Assembly: GCA_910579525.1 (NCBI GenBank)
Contig: CAJTUK010000001.1
Span: forward strand, 248,001-312,000
Source of the DNA: an uncultured Christensenella sp.
GTDB lineage: Bacteria; Bacillota; Clostridia; Christensenellales; Borkfalkiaceae
DNA length: 64,000 nt
Direction: 5' to 3'
Position numbers and translations under genes: made by a program. Each line of letters starts with the position of its first letter. Within the stretch, counting starts at the first letter, position 1. Shown piece after piece: positions 53,349-62,260 of this stretch. A model generated the notes under the pieces. The model was given only the letters and a program-made list of their open reading frames with translations, had not been told where the DNA came from and did no database searches.

Positions 53349-53420
53349 AACACACACACTTATTTAACCACACACTCCTTAAAAAAAATAAAAGTGTGTG
53401 TTGAACAAGCCAACACACAC
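53349..53420. repeat. clustered ACACACAC/GTGTGTGT repeats at the element's right end
   Basis: AACACACACACT (53349), CCACACACT (53368) and a perfect 10-bp hairpin GTGTGTGTTG/CAACACACAC (53394-53420) lie between the MORN gene and the right end. These could be transposase or regulator sites. The rest of 53283-53530 shows no gene. Confidence 0.6.
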
Positions 53421-53468
53421 TCATCTTCTGAGTTTCATTGGTGAAAAGCCGTATTGACTTGTTCACCT

Positions 53469-53481
53469 AAATTTTACACTA
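53469..53481. repeat. putative right terminal inverted repeat
   Basis: Reverse complement TAGTGTAAAATTT matches the left end TGGTGTCAAGTTT (37801-37813) at 10 of 13 positions. Confidence 0.45.
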
Positions 53482-53483
53482 AC

Positions 53484-53493
53484 CGAAATTCGG
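53484..53493. repeat. right direct repeat of the inserted element
   Basis: CGAAATTCGG, the same as 37790-37799. Confidence 0.55.
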
Positions 53494-53530
53494 CGAAAGG
53501 TTGGGCAAGGCAAATTTTTTTTATTAACAC

Positions 53531-53559
53531 TTTACAAAATGTACAATATATGGTATAAT
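53531..53559 (+). promoter_or_regulatory. parE-parC promoter
   Basis: TTTACA (53531-53536), 17 bases, TATAAT (53554-53559). It starts 37 bases beyond the right direct repeat of the element, so the insertion left it intact. Confidence 0.85.
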
Positions 53560-53591
53560 TAAACGGTTAATTTATACAATGCAGGGTGTTT

Positions 53592-55667
53592 ATGGCGGAA
53601 AAAAGTTATAATGCGGACGATTTAAAAATTTTAGAGGGACTCGAAGCGGTGCGCGTGCGCCCCGGTATGTATATCGGGTCAACCGGCGTTAAGGGTCTGC
53701 ACCATATTCTTTGGGAGATTGTGGACAACTCCGTCGACGAGGCGGCTAACGGCTACGCGGACGAAATTACCGTAAAGCTGTGGAAAGACGGCTCCGCCTC
53801 CGTGCGCGACAACGGGCGAGGCATGCCCACCGACGTAAACACGAAAGTAAAGATGAGCGGCGTTGAAATAATATTCACAAAACTTCACGCGGGCGGCAAA
53901 TTCGACAGCGCGAATTATGCGTTTTCGGGCGGACTGCACGGCGTGGGCGCTTCGGTTACAAACGCCCTTTCCGCATGGCTGGACGTTGAAGTTTACCGCG
54001 GCAACGTCTATAAAATGAGTTTTAAAAGCTCATACGATAAAGAACGCAAAAAGTGGCTCTGCGGCATACCGGTCGCTCCGCTTGAAAACACAAGACAGAA
54101 AACGGAAGAAAAAGGCACGTTTGTAAGATTTATGCCCGATAAAGAAGTTTTTGAAACGGTGGAATGGAATTACGACACCGTGGCGAAACGTTTGCGCGAA
54201 CTCGCGTATTTGAATAAGGGCGTAAGAATCAACCTGATAGACGAGCGCGAGCTCTACTCCGTCGAAGAAGGCGAGGACGAAGACGGAAACACCGTGCCCG
54301 TAAAAGTCAGACTGCCCGAAAGAGAGCCCGTTAGTTTTAAATACGACGGGGGTATCACCGATTTTGCAAGGCATATGTGCGAGGATAAAATCGCACTCTA
54401 CCCCCAACCCCTCTATTACTCCGCGATAAAAGACGTGCAGATAAAAGGCGCGCCCGCCGGAAAGATAAAAGTTGAATTTGCACTGTGCCACACAAAAGAC
54501 GACAACGAGAGTTTGTTCTCTTTCGTCAACAATATTTCCACCGTAGAAGGCGGTTATCACGAAACGGGCTTTCATAACGGGCTATTGAAGATAGTAAACG
54601 ATTACGCCCGCTCCAACGGTTTTTTAAAGGCCAAGGACGGCGCCTTTATTGCGGACGATATTAAAGAAGGGCTTTGTGCGGTGCTCACAGTAAAGATGAA
54701 CAACGTGCAGTTCGAGGGACAGACCAAAACAAAATTAGGCAACCCCGAAGTTAAGGCGCCCGTTGAACAGGTAGTTTGCGAGGGTTTGCAACAGCTTATA
54801 GCGGAGCGCGGAAGCAAGGCCGTTTTCGACAAGATTGCGCAAAAAGCAAAATTTGCCGCCGACGACAGAATAAAGCACCGCGCCGAACGCGACGTTGCGA
54901 AAGCCGCCTCCGAAAACGACGGACTGAACCTTGTGGGCAAACTTGCCGCATGTTCCGGCAGGAACCCAGAAATGAACGAACTGTTCATAGTCGAGGGCGA
55001 TTCTGCGGGAGGCACGGCGAAACAGGCGCGCGTAAGGCAGTACCAATCCATACTCCCCCTGCGCGGTAAGCCTTTGAACGTTCAGAAAAAGACCGCCTTG
55101 CAGGCGTTGCAGAACGAAGAAATAAAAACACTGATTTCGGCGATAGGCGCGGGATTCAACCGCTCTTTCGACGTTGAAAAAACGAAGTATAAAAAAGTAA
55201 TAATACTTTCCGACGCGGATCAGGACGGTATGCACATACGCTGTATACTGTTGACTTTCTTTTTCAAATATATGCGTGACCTCGTAAACGCGGGTTGCGT
55301 TTATATAGGTATGCCTCCGCTTTATAAAGTTTATAAAAATGACGTAGTCGAGTACGCTTACGACGACGCGGAACTCGACGAAAAGATTAAAAAGGTAGGC
55401 AAGGGCTATTCGCTCCAACGCTATAAGGGGCTGGGAGAAATGTCTGCGGACCAGCTTTGGGAAACGACTATGGACCCCGCCACCCGCAACCTCATTCAAG
55501 TCACGATAGAAAACGCAGCCGAAGCCGCCGACGTTATAGATATGCTTATGGGTGATAAAGTCGACGGCAGAAAAGAATTCCTCAACAAAAACGCGAATTT
55601 TAACAAAGTGGACGGATTTATAGAAAAGGTTCATTTTAACAAAGAGACCGCGGAGGAGGCTGACTGA
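53592..55667 (+). CDS. parE: DNA topoisomerase IV subunit B (gyrase-B family)
   Basis: 691 residues; the ATPase subunit of a type IIA topoisomerase. Start at 53592 (MAEKSYN) after CAGGGTG; a GTG six bases earlier is in frame but less likely. Motifs: EIVDNSVDEAANG and DNGRGMPTDV (ATP-binding Asn and Asp/Gly), GGLHGVGASVTNAL, and the TOPRIM set EGDSAGGTAKQ and DADQDGMHIR. The MAEKSYNADDLKILEGLEAVR opening is typical of the second GyrB-like gene of Clostridia paired with a ParC-like gene rather than of GyrB beside recF. Stop and the parC start share a base (TGATG). The gyrB-versus-parE call rests on the partner. Confidence 0.9.
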   Translation: MAEKSYNADDLKILEGLEAVRVRPGMYIGSTGVKGLHHILWEIVDNSVDEAANGYADEITVKLWKDGSASVRDNGRGMPTDVNTKVKMSGVEIIFTKLHAGGKFDSANYAFSGGLHGVGASVTNALSAWLDVEVYRGNVYKMSFKSSYDKERKKWLCGIPVAPLENTRQKTEEKGTFVRFMPDKEVFETVEWNYDTVAKRLRELAYLNKGVRINLIDERELYSVEEGEDEDGNTVPVKVRLPEREPVSFKYDGGITDFARHMCEDKIALYPQPLYYSAIKDVQIKGAPAGKIKVEFALCHTKDDNESLFSFVNNISTVEGGYHETGFHNGLLKIVNDYARSNGFLKAKDGAFIADDIKEGLCAVLTVKMNNVQFEGQTKTKLGNPEVKAPVEQVVCEGLQQLIAERGSKAVFDKIAQKAKFAADDRIKHRAERDVAKAASENDGLNLVGKLAACSGRNPEMNELFIVEGDSAGGTAKQARVRQYQSILPLRGKPLNVQKKTALQALQNEEIKTLISAIGAGFNRSFDVEKTKYKKVIILSDADQDGMHIRCILLTFFFKYMRDLVNAGCVYIGMPPLYKVYKNDVVEYAYDDAELDEKIKKVGKGYSLQRYKGLGEMSADQLWETTMDPATRNLIQVTIENAAEAADVIDMLMGDKVDGRKEFLNKNANFNKVDGFIEKVHFNKETAEEAD

Positions 55668-58147
55668 TGGCTAAAAAGACTAACGGAATTCAGACTTCGA
55701 TACCGCAGGGCAACGTTTATATACAGCCGATAGAAGAAGTTATGCCCGGATCTATGCTCCCCTACGCCGAGTTCGTAATTTTGGACAGAGCTTTGCCGCG
55801 CGTAGAGGACGGACTCAAACCCGTACAGAGGCGAATACTTTACACCATGTACGAAATGGGGCTTACGCCCGACAAGCCGCACAAAAAATCGGCACGCATA
55901 GTCGGCGACTGCATGGGTAAATACCACCCCCACGGCGACAGTTCGGTTTACGACGCCATGGTTAGAATGGCGCAACCTTTCAATATGCGCCTGACCCTTG
56001 TTAACGGACACGGAAACTTCGGCTCGGTCGACGGTGACCCCGCCGCGGCTATGAGGTATACCGAAGCGCGGTTAGAGCCGCTTGCTATCGAGCTTTTGAA
56101 AGATTTGGACAAGGAGACCGTTCCCTTTTCTTTCAACTTTGACGATTCGCTTTTAGAGCCCGATCTGTTGCCCGCGAAATACCCCAATCTTTTGGTAAAC
56201 GGCGCGAACGGCATTGCCGTGGGGCTTGCGACCAATATCCCCACCCACAATTTAGGAGAAGTGATTGACGGCTGTTGCGCGTTTATAGACGACAACCGAA
56301 TTTCGCTTTCCGAAATGATGAAGATAATCCCCGGACCCGATTTTTCCACAGGCGGATACGTTATTGCCAACGAGCTGAAACAGGCTTACGAAACGGGCAA
56401 GGGAAAAATAACCATGCGCGCCAAGTACGCCGTGGAACAGGGCGAATACGGCAAAAAGCTGATAGTTATAACAGAGCTCCCCTATCAGACCAACAAGGCG
56501 GAGCTTCTGCGCAAAATTATGCTGTTGCGCGAGGATAAAAAGGAACTTTTATCCGGAATTTCCGAAATAGTCGACGAATCCGACCGCACGGGTATGCGAG
56601 CGGTTATAGCGGTTAAAAAGGAAGCCGACGTAGACGCAATTTTAAAAATACTGTTCAAATACACAGACCTCGAGTGTACCTTCGGCATAAACATGGTGGC
56701 GATTGCCGGCGGCAAACCCAAACAACTGGGGTTATTGGAGATTATAAGGTACTACACCAACTATCAGCGCACCTTGGTTGTGCGCAGGTGCAAGTTCGAG
56801 CTGAAAGAAGCCAAAGCTCGTTGCCATATTTTAGAGGGGCTTATAATAGGCGTGCACAACGTTGACGAGGTGGTTAAAATTATAAAGAACGCCGAGAACA
56901 CGGGCGACGCGAGAAAGAAGCTGATGGAAAGGTTCGAGCTATCTGAAAAGCAGGCGCAGGCTATACTCGATTTGAGACTTGCACGCCTTGCCAAACTAGA
57001 AATTTACAAGCTCGAAAAGGAACTCGAAGAACTCAAAAAGCGCATTGCGTGGCTTGAAAAAGTTTTGAACGACAAGTCTTTACAATGGAAAATAGTAAAA
57101 GACGAGATGCGCGAAATTAAAGAAAAATATAAGAGCGACCGCCGCACGAAGATAGTCGAAACCGAGGATAAAATAGTTGTTCGCCGTTCGGATATCAAAG
57201 TGGTCGTAAACAAGTGGGCAGTTTGCCTCACGGCGGCGGACAACATCAAATTTATGGTGTTCGACGACTTTGACGGGCACTATAAAAAGAAACTTGCCCC
57301 CTCTTCTTCTTCCGCGGTAATTTACAAACAATCGCTCATATGCTCAAACGAGGCAAACCTATACGCGTTTACAAACCTGGGCAACTGTCTTAAAATAGAT
57401 TTGAACGAGCGCGAACCCGTGGACTGGCGCGCTACGGGCATAAAACTTGAAAATATATGCGACGGCGCGCAGAAGAACGAATATGTAGTTAAACTGTTTG
57501 CGACCGAAGAAAAGCCCGCGGGCGAATTGTTGTTCATAACCAAGCTCGGCGCGGTAAAGCGCACGGAATGGAGCGAATTCGAGAGCGTGAAAAAACTTAC
57601 TTCCGCCATTAAGCTGAAAGACGGCGACGAGCTTTTGACGGTTGAAAATTTTGACGACGACGAGTTTTCGACCATACTGTTCGTCACCAAAAAGGCTATG
57701 TGCCTCTCGGCGGCGAAAGAGGACGTGCCCGTTCAGGGCAGAGTCGCCGGCGGCGTTAAAGGCATAGGGCTGAATACGGGCGACGAGGTAGTGTTCGCCA
57801 CCCAGCAGAACGGCGAGGGCGAAATTATAATAGTGACTACGTTAGGCGGGTTTAAGCGGGTAATTTCCTCTCTGTTCGAAACTTATAACCGAGGCGCGAA
57901 GGGCGTTATGATAGCCGACATAAAGGGCAAAGGCGAAGTGTTGTTTGCGAATTACGTGACTATGCCCTATAAGCTTGCCGTTACCTGCGCGGATAAGACC
58001 GTAACCGAAATAGACACCGAAGACATCACTATCGAGAGCAGGATATTCAAAGGTAAACCCGTAAAAGGTTTGGGCGAAGTTATAAAGGTAACCGCTATGA
58101 AGTACAAATCCGACTATTCGGACAGCGGTATGCAGATTAAATTTTAA
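55667..58147 (+). CDS. parC: DNA topoisomerase IV subunit A (gyrase-A family)
   Basis: 826 residues; the DNA-cleaving subunit. The active-site Tyr is in AMRYTEARL (Tyr131). The quinolone-determining stretch YHPHGDSSVYDAMVRMAQ has Ser92 and Asp96 at the positions of E. coli GyrA Ser83 and Asp87, the sensitive form. A long coiled coil (about 430-500, LEIYKLEKELEELKK) and a C-terminal beta-propeller follow. I see no canonical GyrA box (QRRGGKG), which favours a ParC-type decatenase over gyrase. GAGGAGG precedes the ATG inside the parE end. Confidence 0.9.
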   Translation: MAKKTNGIQTSIPQGNVYIQPIEEVMPGSMLPYAEFVILDRALPRVEDGLKPVQRRILYTMYEMGLTPDKPHKKSARIVGDCMGKYHPHGDSSVYDAMVRMAQPFNMRLTLVNGHGNFGSVDGDPAAAMRYTEARLEPLAIELLKDLDKETVPFSFNFDDSLLEPDLLPAKYPNLLVNGANGIAVGLATNIPTHNLGEVIDGCCAFIDDNRISLSEMMKIIPGPDFSTGGYVIANELKQAYETGKGKITMRAKYAVEQGEYGKKLIVITELPYQTNKAELLRKIMLLREDKKELLSGISEIVDESDRTGMRAVIAVKKEADVDAILKILFKYTDLECTFGINMVAIAGGKPKQLGLLEIIRYYTNYQRTLVVRRCKFELKEAKARCHILEGLIIGVHNVDEVVKIIKNAENTGDARKKLMERFELSEKQAQAILDLRLARLAKLEIYKLEKELEELKKRIAWLEKVLNDKSLQWKIVKDEMREIKEKYKSDRRTKIVETEDKIVVRRSDIKVVVNKWAVCLTAADNIKFMVFDDFDGHYKKKLAPSSSSAVIYKQSLICSNEANLYAFTNLGNCLKIDLNEREPVDWRATGIKLENICDGAQKNEYVVKLFATEEKPAGELLFITKLGAVKRTEWSEFESVKKLTSAIKLKDGDELLTVENFDDDEFSTILFVTKKAMCLSAAKEDVPVQGRVAGGVKGIGLNTGDEVVFATQQNGEGEIIIVTTLGGFKRVISSLFETYNRGAKGVMIADIKGKGEVLFANYVTMPYKLAVTCADKTVTEIDTEDITIESRIFKGKPVKGLGEVIKVTAMKYKSDYSDSGMQIKF

Positions 58148-58151
58148 GTTT

Positions 58152-60128
58152 TTAAGCCGCAAACGGCGCGGCGGGTTTACGGGCGGAGTTATCCGCCCGT
58201 TTTTCGTAATATACGCCCGTAAGCGTAGAAGCGCGCCAAACAAGATATTTTGCCGCGGATTCTGGGTTTGAAAAATCTTGTGAAACGTTATCCATAAACT
58301 CGCCGTTTAATAAATACCACCAGTCGGCAGGGTCTTTAAACTGCGCGTAAGAAATACTTTCGCACTTGAAAAACACGCCGACGTCTATCTTTTCGAGATT
58401 TTCGCCCAACGTTATTTTTTCAAGAGATAAGCAGTTTGCAAAGGCATAGGAACAAATCGAGGTTACTCCGTCCGGAACCGCTACCTCAACAAGCTGCAAA
58501 CATGACGAAAACGCGTGAACGGGGATTTCGGTCAGGCTTTTTGACAGTTTTAGCGTTTTTAGTTCCGTGCAACCTGAAAATGCGCTTATCCCCAGAACGG
58601 AAAGCCCGTCTGGCATTATAGCGCTTTCGAGCGAAACGCAGTTCTGGAAAGCACATTCGCCGATTTGTTTCAAGCTGTCGGGGAAGTTTATATTTTGGAG
58701 CTTTTCACAATACAAAAAGGCGTTTTGACCTATCGACTGCAAATCTGCGTATATGCGCACCTCCTCTATTTTGCATGCGTTTTCGTTTTCGGCTCCGTTA
58801 AAAGCGTTGTCGGAAATTGCGACGATTTTTTCCTGACGGTAAGTATTGGGTATTATAACGACTGTTTCATTGCCGACGTAGCCCGTTACCGTAAAGCCGT
58901 CCGGCTTCTTTTCATAGAGCAAACCTGCGGTGCCCTCGATTTGAACGTATACGGCGTTTACAGTTATATTGCCTCCGTTTAAGGCGAAACTTTCCCACTC
59001 GCCGTAATAACCGAACAGTTCGGGGACGGCGGGCGGTGCGACATTATTGTCCTCCACAGTATAATTTACACGGGCGACGGTTTTGCCTCCCGCGACGAAT
59101 TCCACGGTATAAACTACGGGCGTTGCAATGAGATTGACCGTTTTGTCTCCGCCGTCCAAAACGTAATTATCCCAACTGCATACGTAATGTTCGCGTTGCG
59201 GAACTTCGGGAGGAACGACGAAAGCGTTTTCTATATCGTACTGCGTTTCGTACACCTTTTTATCGCCGTCGTAAAAACCGACAGAATATTTTAAAGGTGT
59301 ATATCGCGGCACGAACTCCACCTTTGCGCCCTCGGTTTTATCGAGTATCCATTCCGCGGAGTAATGCTCTTTTTCGGGCACGGCGGGGAATTCAACGCCG
59401 TGATTTTCGTCCAGAACCGTAAGAGTAAACACGGCTATAATTTTGCCGTCGACAATGAAATTGACGGTATAGACTACGGGAGTGTATACGAGTTCGGCTA
59501 TACACGTTTCACCGCTGAACGTATAGACCCATTCGGAAGTATAGCCACGTTTGGGTTCCGCCTCGGGAGCGTTGGATTTAATTTCTTCATAGGTGCAAGT
59601 GCACTCGTGCGCAAGCGTTCCGCCGTTAAAAAAACTTACAAAATAAATGACGGGGGTATATATTGCGTTTACCGTAATATCTCCGCCCGTCAGATTGAAG
59701 TCTTCCCATGTCGCCTTATAGCCGATCTTTTCCGGAATTTCGGGTTTTTCTATTTCCTCCGTATCGTAGTAGTATCGCATGGATTTCAACGTAACGCCGT
59801 CGGCAACGAAGCTTATCGTATAACTTTTAGTAAGCGACGCGGTAAGCGTTATATCATTGGTAACCGGTTTTTCGAAATCGTATTCGGCGCCGTTGTACAA
59901 CCAGATTATGAACATTGCGTCGGAAAGTCCGTCGGGTTCGTCTACGGCGTTGCCGTAGTCCGTTTCAACAGTTAAGATTGTTTTATTATCTTTTACGAAG
60001 GTGACGCAAACTCTGTTTGCGTCACCTTCGGGCGGAGCGCCCGAAGGTTGCGTTACACAACCCGTAACTGTAAAAATTGCCGCGACAAACGCGGTGAAAA
60101 GAGTAAAAAGAAGCAATAATTTTTTCAT
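58152..60128 (-). CDS. repeat/LRR surface lipoprotein
   Basis: 658 residues. Signal peptide with lipobox TVTGC (Cys24). Residues 40-395 hold about seven repeats of 50-60 residues (YTVNFIVDGKxIAxxxxxxxxxxxPPxVPExxxYxAxWE pattern), resembling the InlB B-repeat/Listeria-Bacteroides repeat. Residues about 400-605 are BspA-type LRR_5 repeats (IGQNAFLYCEKLQNINFPDSL). The tail ends in ARKPAAPFAA, coded across the parC terminator hairpin. AAGGAGG lies nine bases upstream of the ATG, with a good promoter. It is a lipid-anchored exposed protein; partner unknown. The family is shared with the element's LRR proteins but not closely related in DNA. Confidence 0.93.
   Translation of the reverse strand: MKKLLLLFTLFTAFVAAIFTVTGCVTQPSGAPPEGDANRVCVTFVKDNKTILTVETDYGNAVDEPDGLSDAMFIIWLYNGAEYDFEKPVTNDITLTASLTKSYTISFVADGVTLKSMRYYYDTEEIEKPEIPEKIGYKATWEDFNLTGGDITVNAIYTPVIYFVSFFNGGTLAHECTCTYEEIKSNAPEAEPKRGYTSEWVYTFSGETCIAELVYTPVVYTVNFIVDGKIIAVFTLTVLDENHGVEFPAVPEKEHYSAEWILDKTEGAKVEFVPRYTPLKYSVGFYDGDKKVYETQYDIENAFVVPPEVPQREHYVCSWDNYVLDGGDKTVNLIATPVVYTVEFVAGGKTVARVNYTVEDNNVAPPAVPELFGYYGEWESFALNGGNITVNAVYVQIEGTAGLLYEKKPDGFTVTGYVGNETVVIIPNTYRQEKIVAISDNAFNGAENENACKIEEVRIYADLQSIGQNAFLYCEKLQNINFPDSLKQIGECAFQNCVSLESAIMPDGLSVLGISAFSGCTELKTLKLSKSLTEIPVHAFSSCLQLVEVAVPDGVTSICSYAFANCLSLEKITLGENLEKIDVGVFFKCESISYAQFKDPADWWYLLNGEFMDNVSQDFSNPESAAKYLVWRASTLTGVYYEKRADNSARKPAAPFAA
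58179..58205 (+). terminator. parC terminator, embedded in the end of a convergent gene
   Basis: ACGGGCGGA-GTTA-TCCGCCCGT followed by TTTTTCG. It lies within the last 20 codons of the lipoprotein gene, which is read through it on the other strand. Confidence 0.8.
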
Positions 60129-60154
60129 AAGAACATCCTCCTTGTATTACTCTT

Positions 60155-60183
60155 ATTATAACATTCGCGCATATGTTTATCAA
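60155..60183 (-). promoter_or_regulatory. promoter of the repeat/LRR lipoprotein gene
   Basis: On the minus strand TTGATA (60183-60178), 17 bases, TATAAT (60160-60155), followed by AAGGAGG and the ATG. Confidence 0.85.
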
Positions 60184-60220
60184 CGCATTTGAAAGCCGCG
60201 CGAAAATAGGCGAAACAAAA

Positions 60221-60257
60221 ACACCGCGGCGTGCAAAATACACGCCGCGGTGTTTTT
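60221..60257. terminator. ligA terminator
   Basis: ACACCGCGGCGTG pairs with CACGCCGCGGTGT around a seven-base loop; T-rich on both sides. On the minus strand it lies ten bases past the ligA stop codon. Confidence 0.9.
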
Positions 60258-60266
60258 TACGCATGG

Positions 60267-62204
60267 TCAGCCGAGCATACGTTTGAATTGTTCTTCGTCT
60301 ATAATATTGATTCCGAGCTTTTGCGCTTTTTCGAGCTTACTGCCCGCCGCCTCGCCCGCAACGACCAAAGTAGTTTTGGAAGTTACCGAGCTTTGACACT
60401 CGCCGCCGTTTTGCTCGATGAGTTTTTGCGCCTCACTGCGCTTGAAACTTTGAAGCGTGCCCGTCAAAACAACGGATTGCCCCGCGAATATGCCCGAAGC
60501 AACGGGCCTTTCCTGCATTTGCGGAGTTACGGCGCTCAACAGCGCGGAGAGTTCTTCGAGGTTTTTTTCGTCTTTAAACCAGCCCGTTATGGCGTCGGCC
60601 GTGATTTCGCCGACGTTTTCGAGCTCGAGAAGTTGTTCCCGAGTGGCGTTTATTAAATTTTCTACAGATTTAAAAACTTTTGCAAGGTCTTTTGCGGCGA
60701 CCTTGCCCACCCCGTCTATGCCGAGGGCGAGCAGAAACCTGTCAAGCGGAATTTTTTTACTCTTTTCTATTGCCCCCAGAATATTGTCGATTTTCTTACT
60801 TTTAAAGCCCTCTAATCTGCCTAAATCCGCAGCGGTATAGCCGTAGAGTTGCGAGCACTCTTTAAGCCCCAGAACGGCGCACATCTGCGCGGCGGTTTTT
60901 TCTGAAAGCCCCTCTATATCCATAGCGTCTTTAGAGGCGAAATGTTCGATTTTTGCCGTTATGCGAGGGGGGCAATACTTGTTGGAGCAAAATAAATTTG
61001 CGCCCGTTTCAATTATTTTACTGCCGCAAAAGGGACATATATCGGGCTTAACCACGTCGACGCTGCCCTCTACGTGTTCTACTGCGGATAGAATTTCCGG
61101 TATTACTTCGTTACTGCGCCGTATGAGTACGCGGCTACCGACTTTTACGTCTTTACGGGTGAGATCGCCGAAATTGTTGAGCGTGGCTTTGCGCACGGTT
61201 GCGCCGGCGAGTTCGACAGGCTCGACTATTGCAAGCGGCGTGAGTTTGCCCGTTCTGCCAACCTGCCAGACGACTTCTTTTACAACCGTTTCGCTCTCTT
61301 CCGCCTCGAATTTGTAGGCGATTGCCCAGCGCGGGAATTTATCCGTATACCCGAGCGCGTCCCGTTCGGGCGTGGAGTTCAGCTTTATTACCGCGCCGTC
61401 CGTCAAAACGTCGAGTTTTTTGCGCTCCGTCTCGATTTCGTCCACAGCCGCCTTGACCTCGTCGCCGTCTTTGCAAAATTTTAAGAAGGGGAAAACTTTA
61501 AAACCCTGTTCCTTTAAAAATTCAAAATGTTCGCGCTGGCTTGCAAGTGTGCCTTCGCTCATATAATTCACGTTATAGAACAAAATTTCAGGCTTGCGCT
61601 CCGCTGTGATTTTAGGGTCTAAATTACGGATTGCTCCCGCCACTGCGTTGCGCGCGTTTTTGAGCTGTTCTTTGGCGGTTTTATTGTATTCTTCGAGAAC
61701 GGAGAGACGTATAACCGCCTCGCCCTGCGCTTCGAGCGTGCCACGATACGGTATCGAAAGCGGAAACGACTTTATCGTGAGGCACTGCGCCGTTACGTCT
61801 TCGCCCTCCACGCCGTTGCCGCGGGTTGTGGCGCGGACGAACTTTCCGTTTACATAAGTCAAACACATTGTGAGTCCGTCGAATTTGTACTCTACGGTAT
61901 ATTCGGGATTGCGCGCGACTTTTTGAACGCGGGTAAAAAACGCTTCCAACTCGTCAAACGTGACCGCTTTATCCAAGGAATACAGGCGTGAAATATGTTT
62001 ATGCTTTTCGAATCCCTTTACGGGCTCGCCGCCGACGCGCTTGGTTGGGCTGTCAAAATCAACCCTCCCCGTTTCCTCTTCAAGCGCTTTGAGCTCGTCG
62101 TAATACTTATCGTATTCGCGGTCCTCCACCGACGGATTATCCAACACGTAGTATTCGTACGCCCATTTATTAAGTTTTTCGATGAGTTCTCTCATTCTGT
62201 CCAT
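60267..62204 (-). CDS. ligA: NAD-dependent DNA ligase
   Basis: 645 residues from the preferred ATG at 62204 (MDRMRELIEKL), which has CAGGGG upstream; an ATG at 62222 is possible. It seals nicks at Okazaki junctions and in repair. NAD-binding N-terminus with YYVLDNPSVEDREYD, nucleotidyl-acceptor motif EYKFDGL (the Lys), ATTRGNGVEGEDVT, OB-fold, zinc site CPFCG...CSNKYC, helix-hairpin-helix region, and a C-terminal BRCT domain (GQSVVLTGTLQSFKRSEA). Full length. It lies 56 bases after pcrA on the same strand, a common Firmicute pairing. Confidence 0.97.
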   Translation of the reverse strand: MDRMRELIEKLNKWAYEYYVLDNPSVEDREYDKYYDELKALEEETGRVDFDSPTKRVGGEPVKGFEKHKHISRLYSLDKAVTFDELEAFFTRVQKVARNPEYTVEYKFDGLTMCLTYVNGKFVRATTRGNGVEGEDVTAQCLTIKSFPLSIPYRGTLEAQGEAVIRLSVLEEYNKTAKEQLKNARNAVAGAIRNLDPKITAERKPEILFYNVNYMSEGTLASQREHFEFLKEQGFKVFPFLKFCKDGDEVKAAVDEIETERKKLDVLTDGAVIKLNSTPERDALGYTDKFPRWAIAYKFEAEESETVVKEVVWQVGRTGKLTPLAIVEPVELAGATVRKATLNNFGDLTRKDVKVGSRVLIRRSNEVIPEILSAVEHVEGSVDVVKPDICPFCGSKIIETGANLFCSNKYCPPRITAKIEHFASKDAMDIEGLSEKTAAQMCAVLGLKECSQLYGYTAADLGRLEGFKSKKIDNILGAIEKSKKIPLDRFLLALGIDGVGKVAAKDLAKVFKSVENLINATREQLLELENVGEITADAITGWFKDEKNLEELSALLSAVTPQMQERPVASGIFAGQSVVLTGTLQSFKRSEAQKLIEQNGGECQSSVTSKTTLVVAGEAAGSKLEKAQKLGINIIDEEQFKRMLG

Positions 62205-62260
62205 AGCGTTTAACCCCTGCATATGTGCCGTTTAATATATGCTTTTTTGCGCACATGCGC

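Larger units (their letters stand above)
37800..53483. mobile_element. 15.7-kb cargo-carrying transposon or integrated element
   Basis: The element lies between 10-bp direct repeats CGAAATTCGG. Weak terminal inverted repeats face inward: TGGTGTCAAGTTT at 37801-37813 and, on the other strand, TAGTGTAAAATTT at 53481-53469 (10 of 13 match). All genes inside are on the minus strand; the flanking LOG and parE promoters are intact and only a few dozen bases away, so removing the element restores a short divergent intergenic region. Contents: UPF0236/ISLre2-type transposase at the left end, LRR lipoprotein, VirB4, VirB6-like, pilin-like, giant LRR/Ig protein, small unknown proteins, MORN protein. 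Eight copies of one palindrome occur only inside. Base use is more AT-rich than in the flanks. Ends are inferred. Confidence 0.6.

Noticed and set aside
53592..58147. Calling the pair gyrB/gyrA
   Set aside because: No GyrA-box was found in the A subunit and the N-terminus is of the second-copy clostridial type; topoisomerase IV is favoured, though gyrase is not fully excluded.
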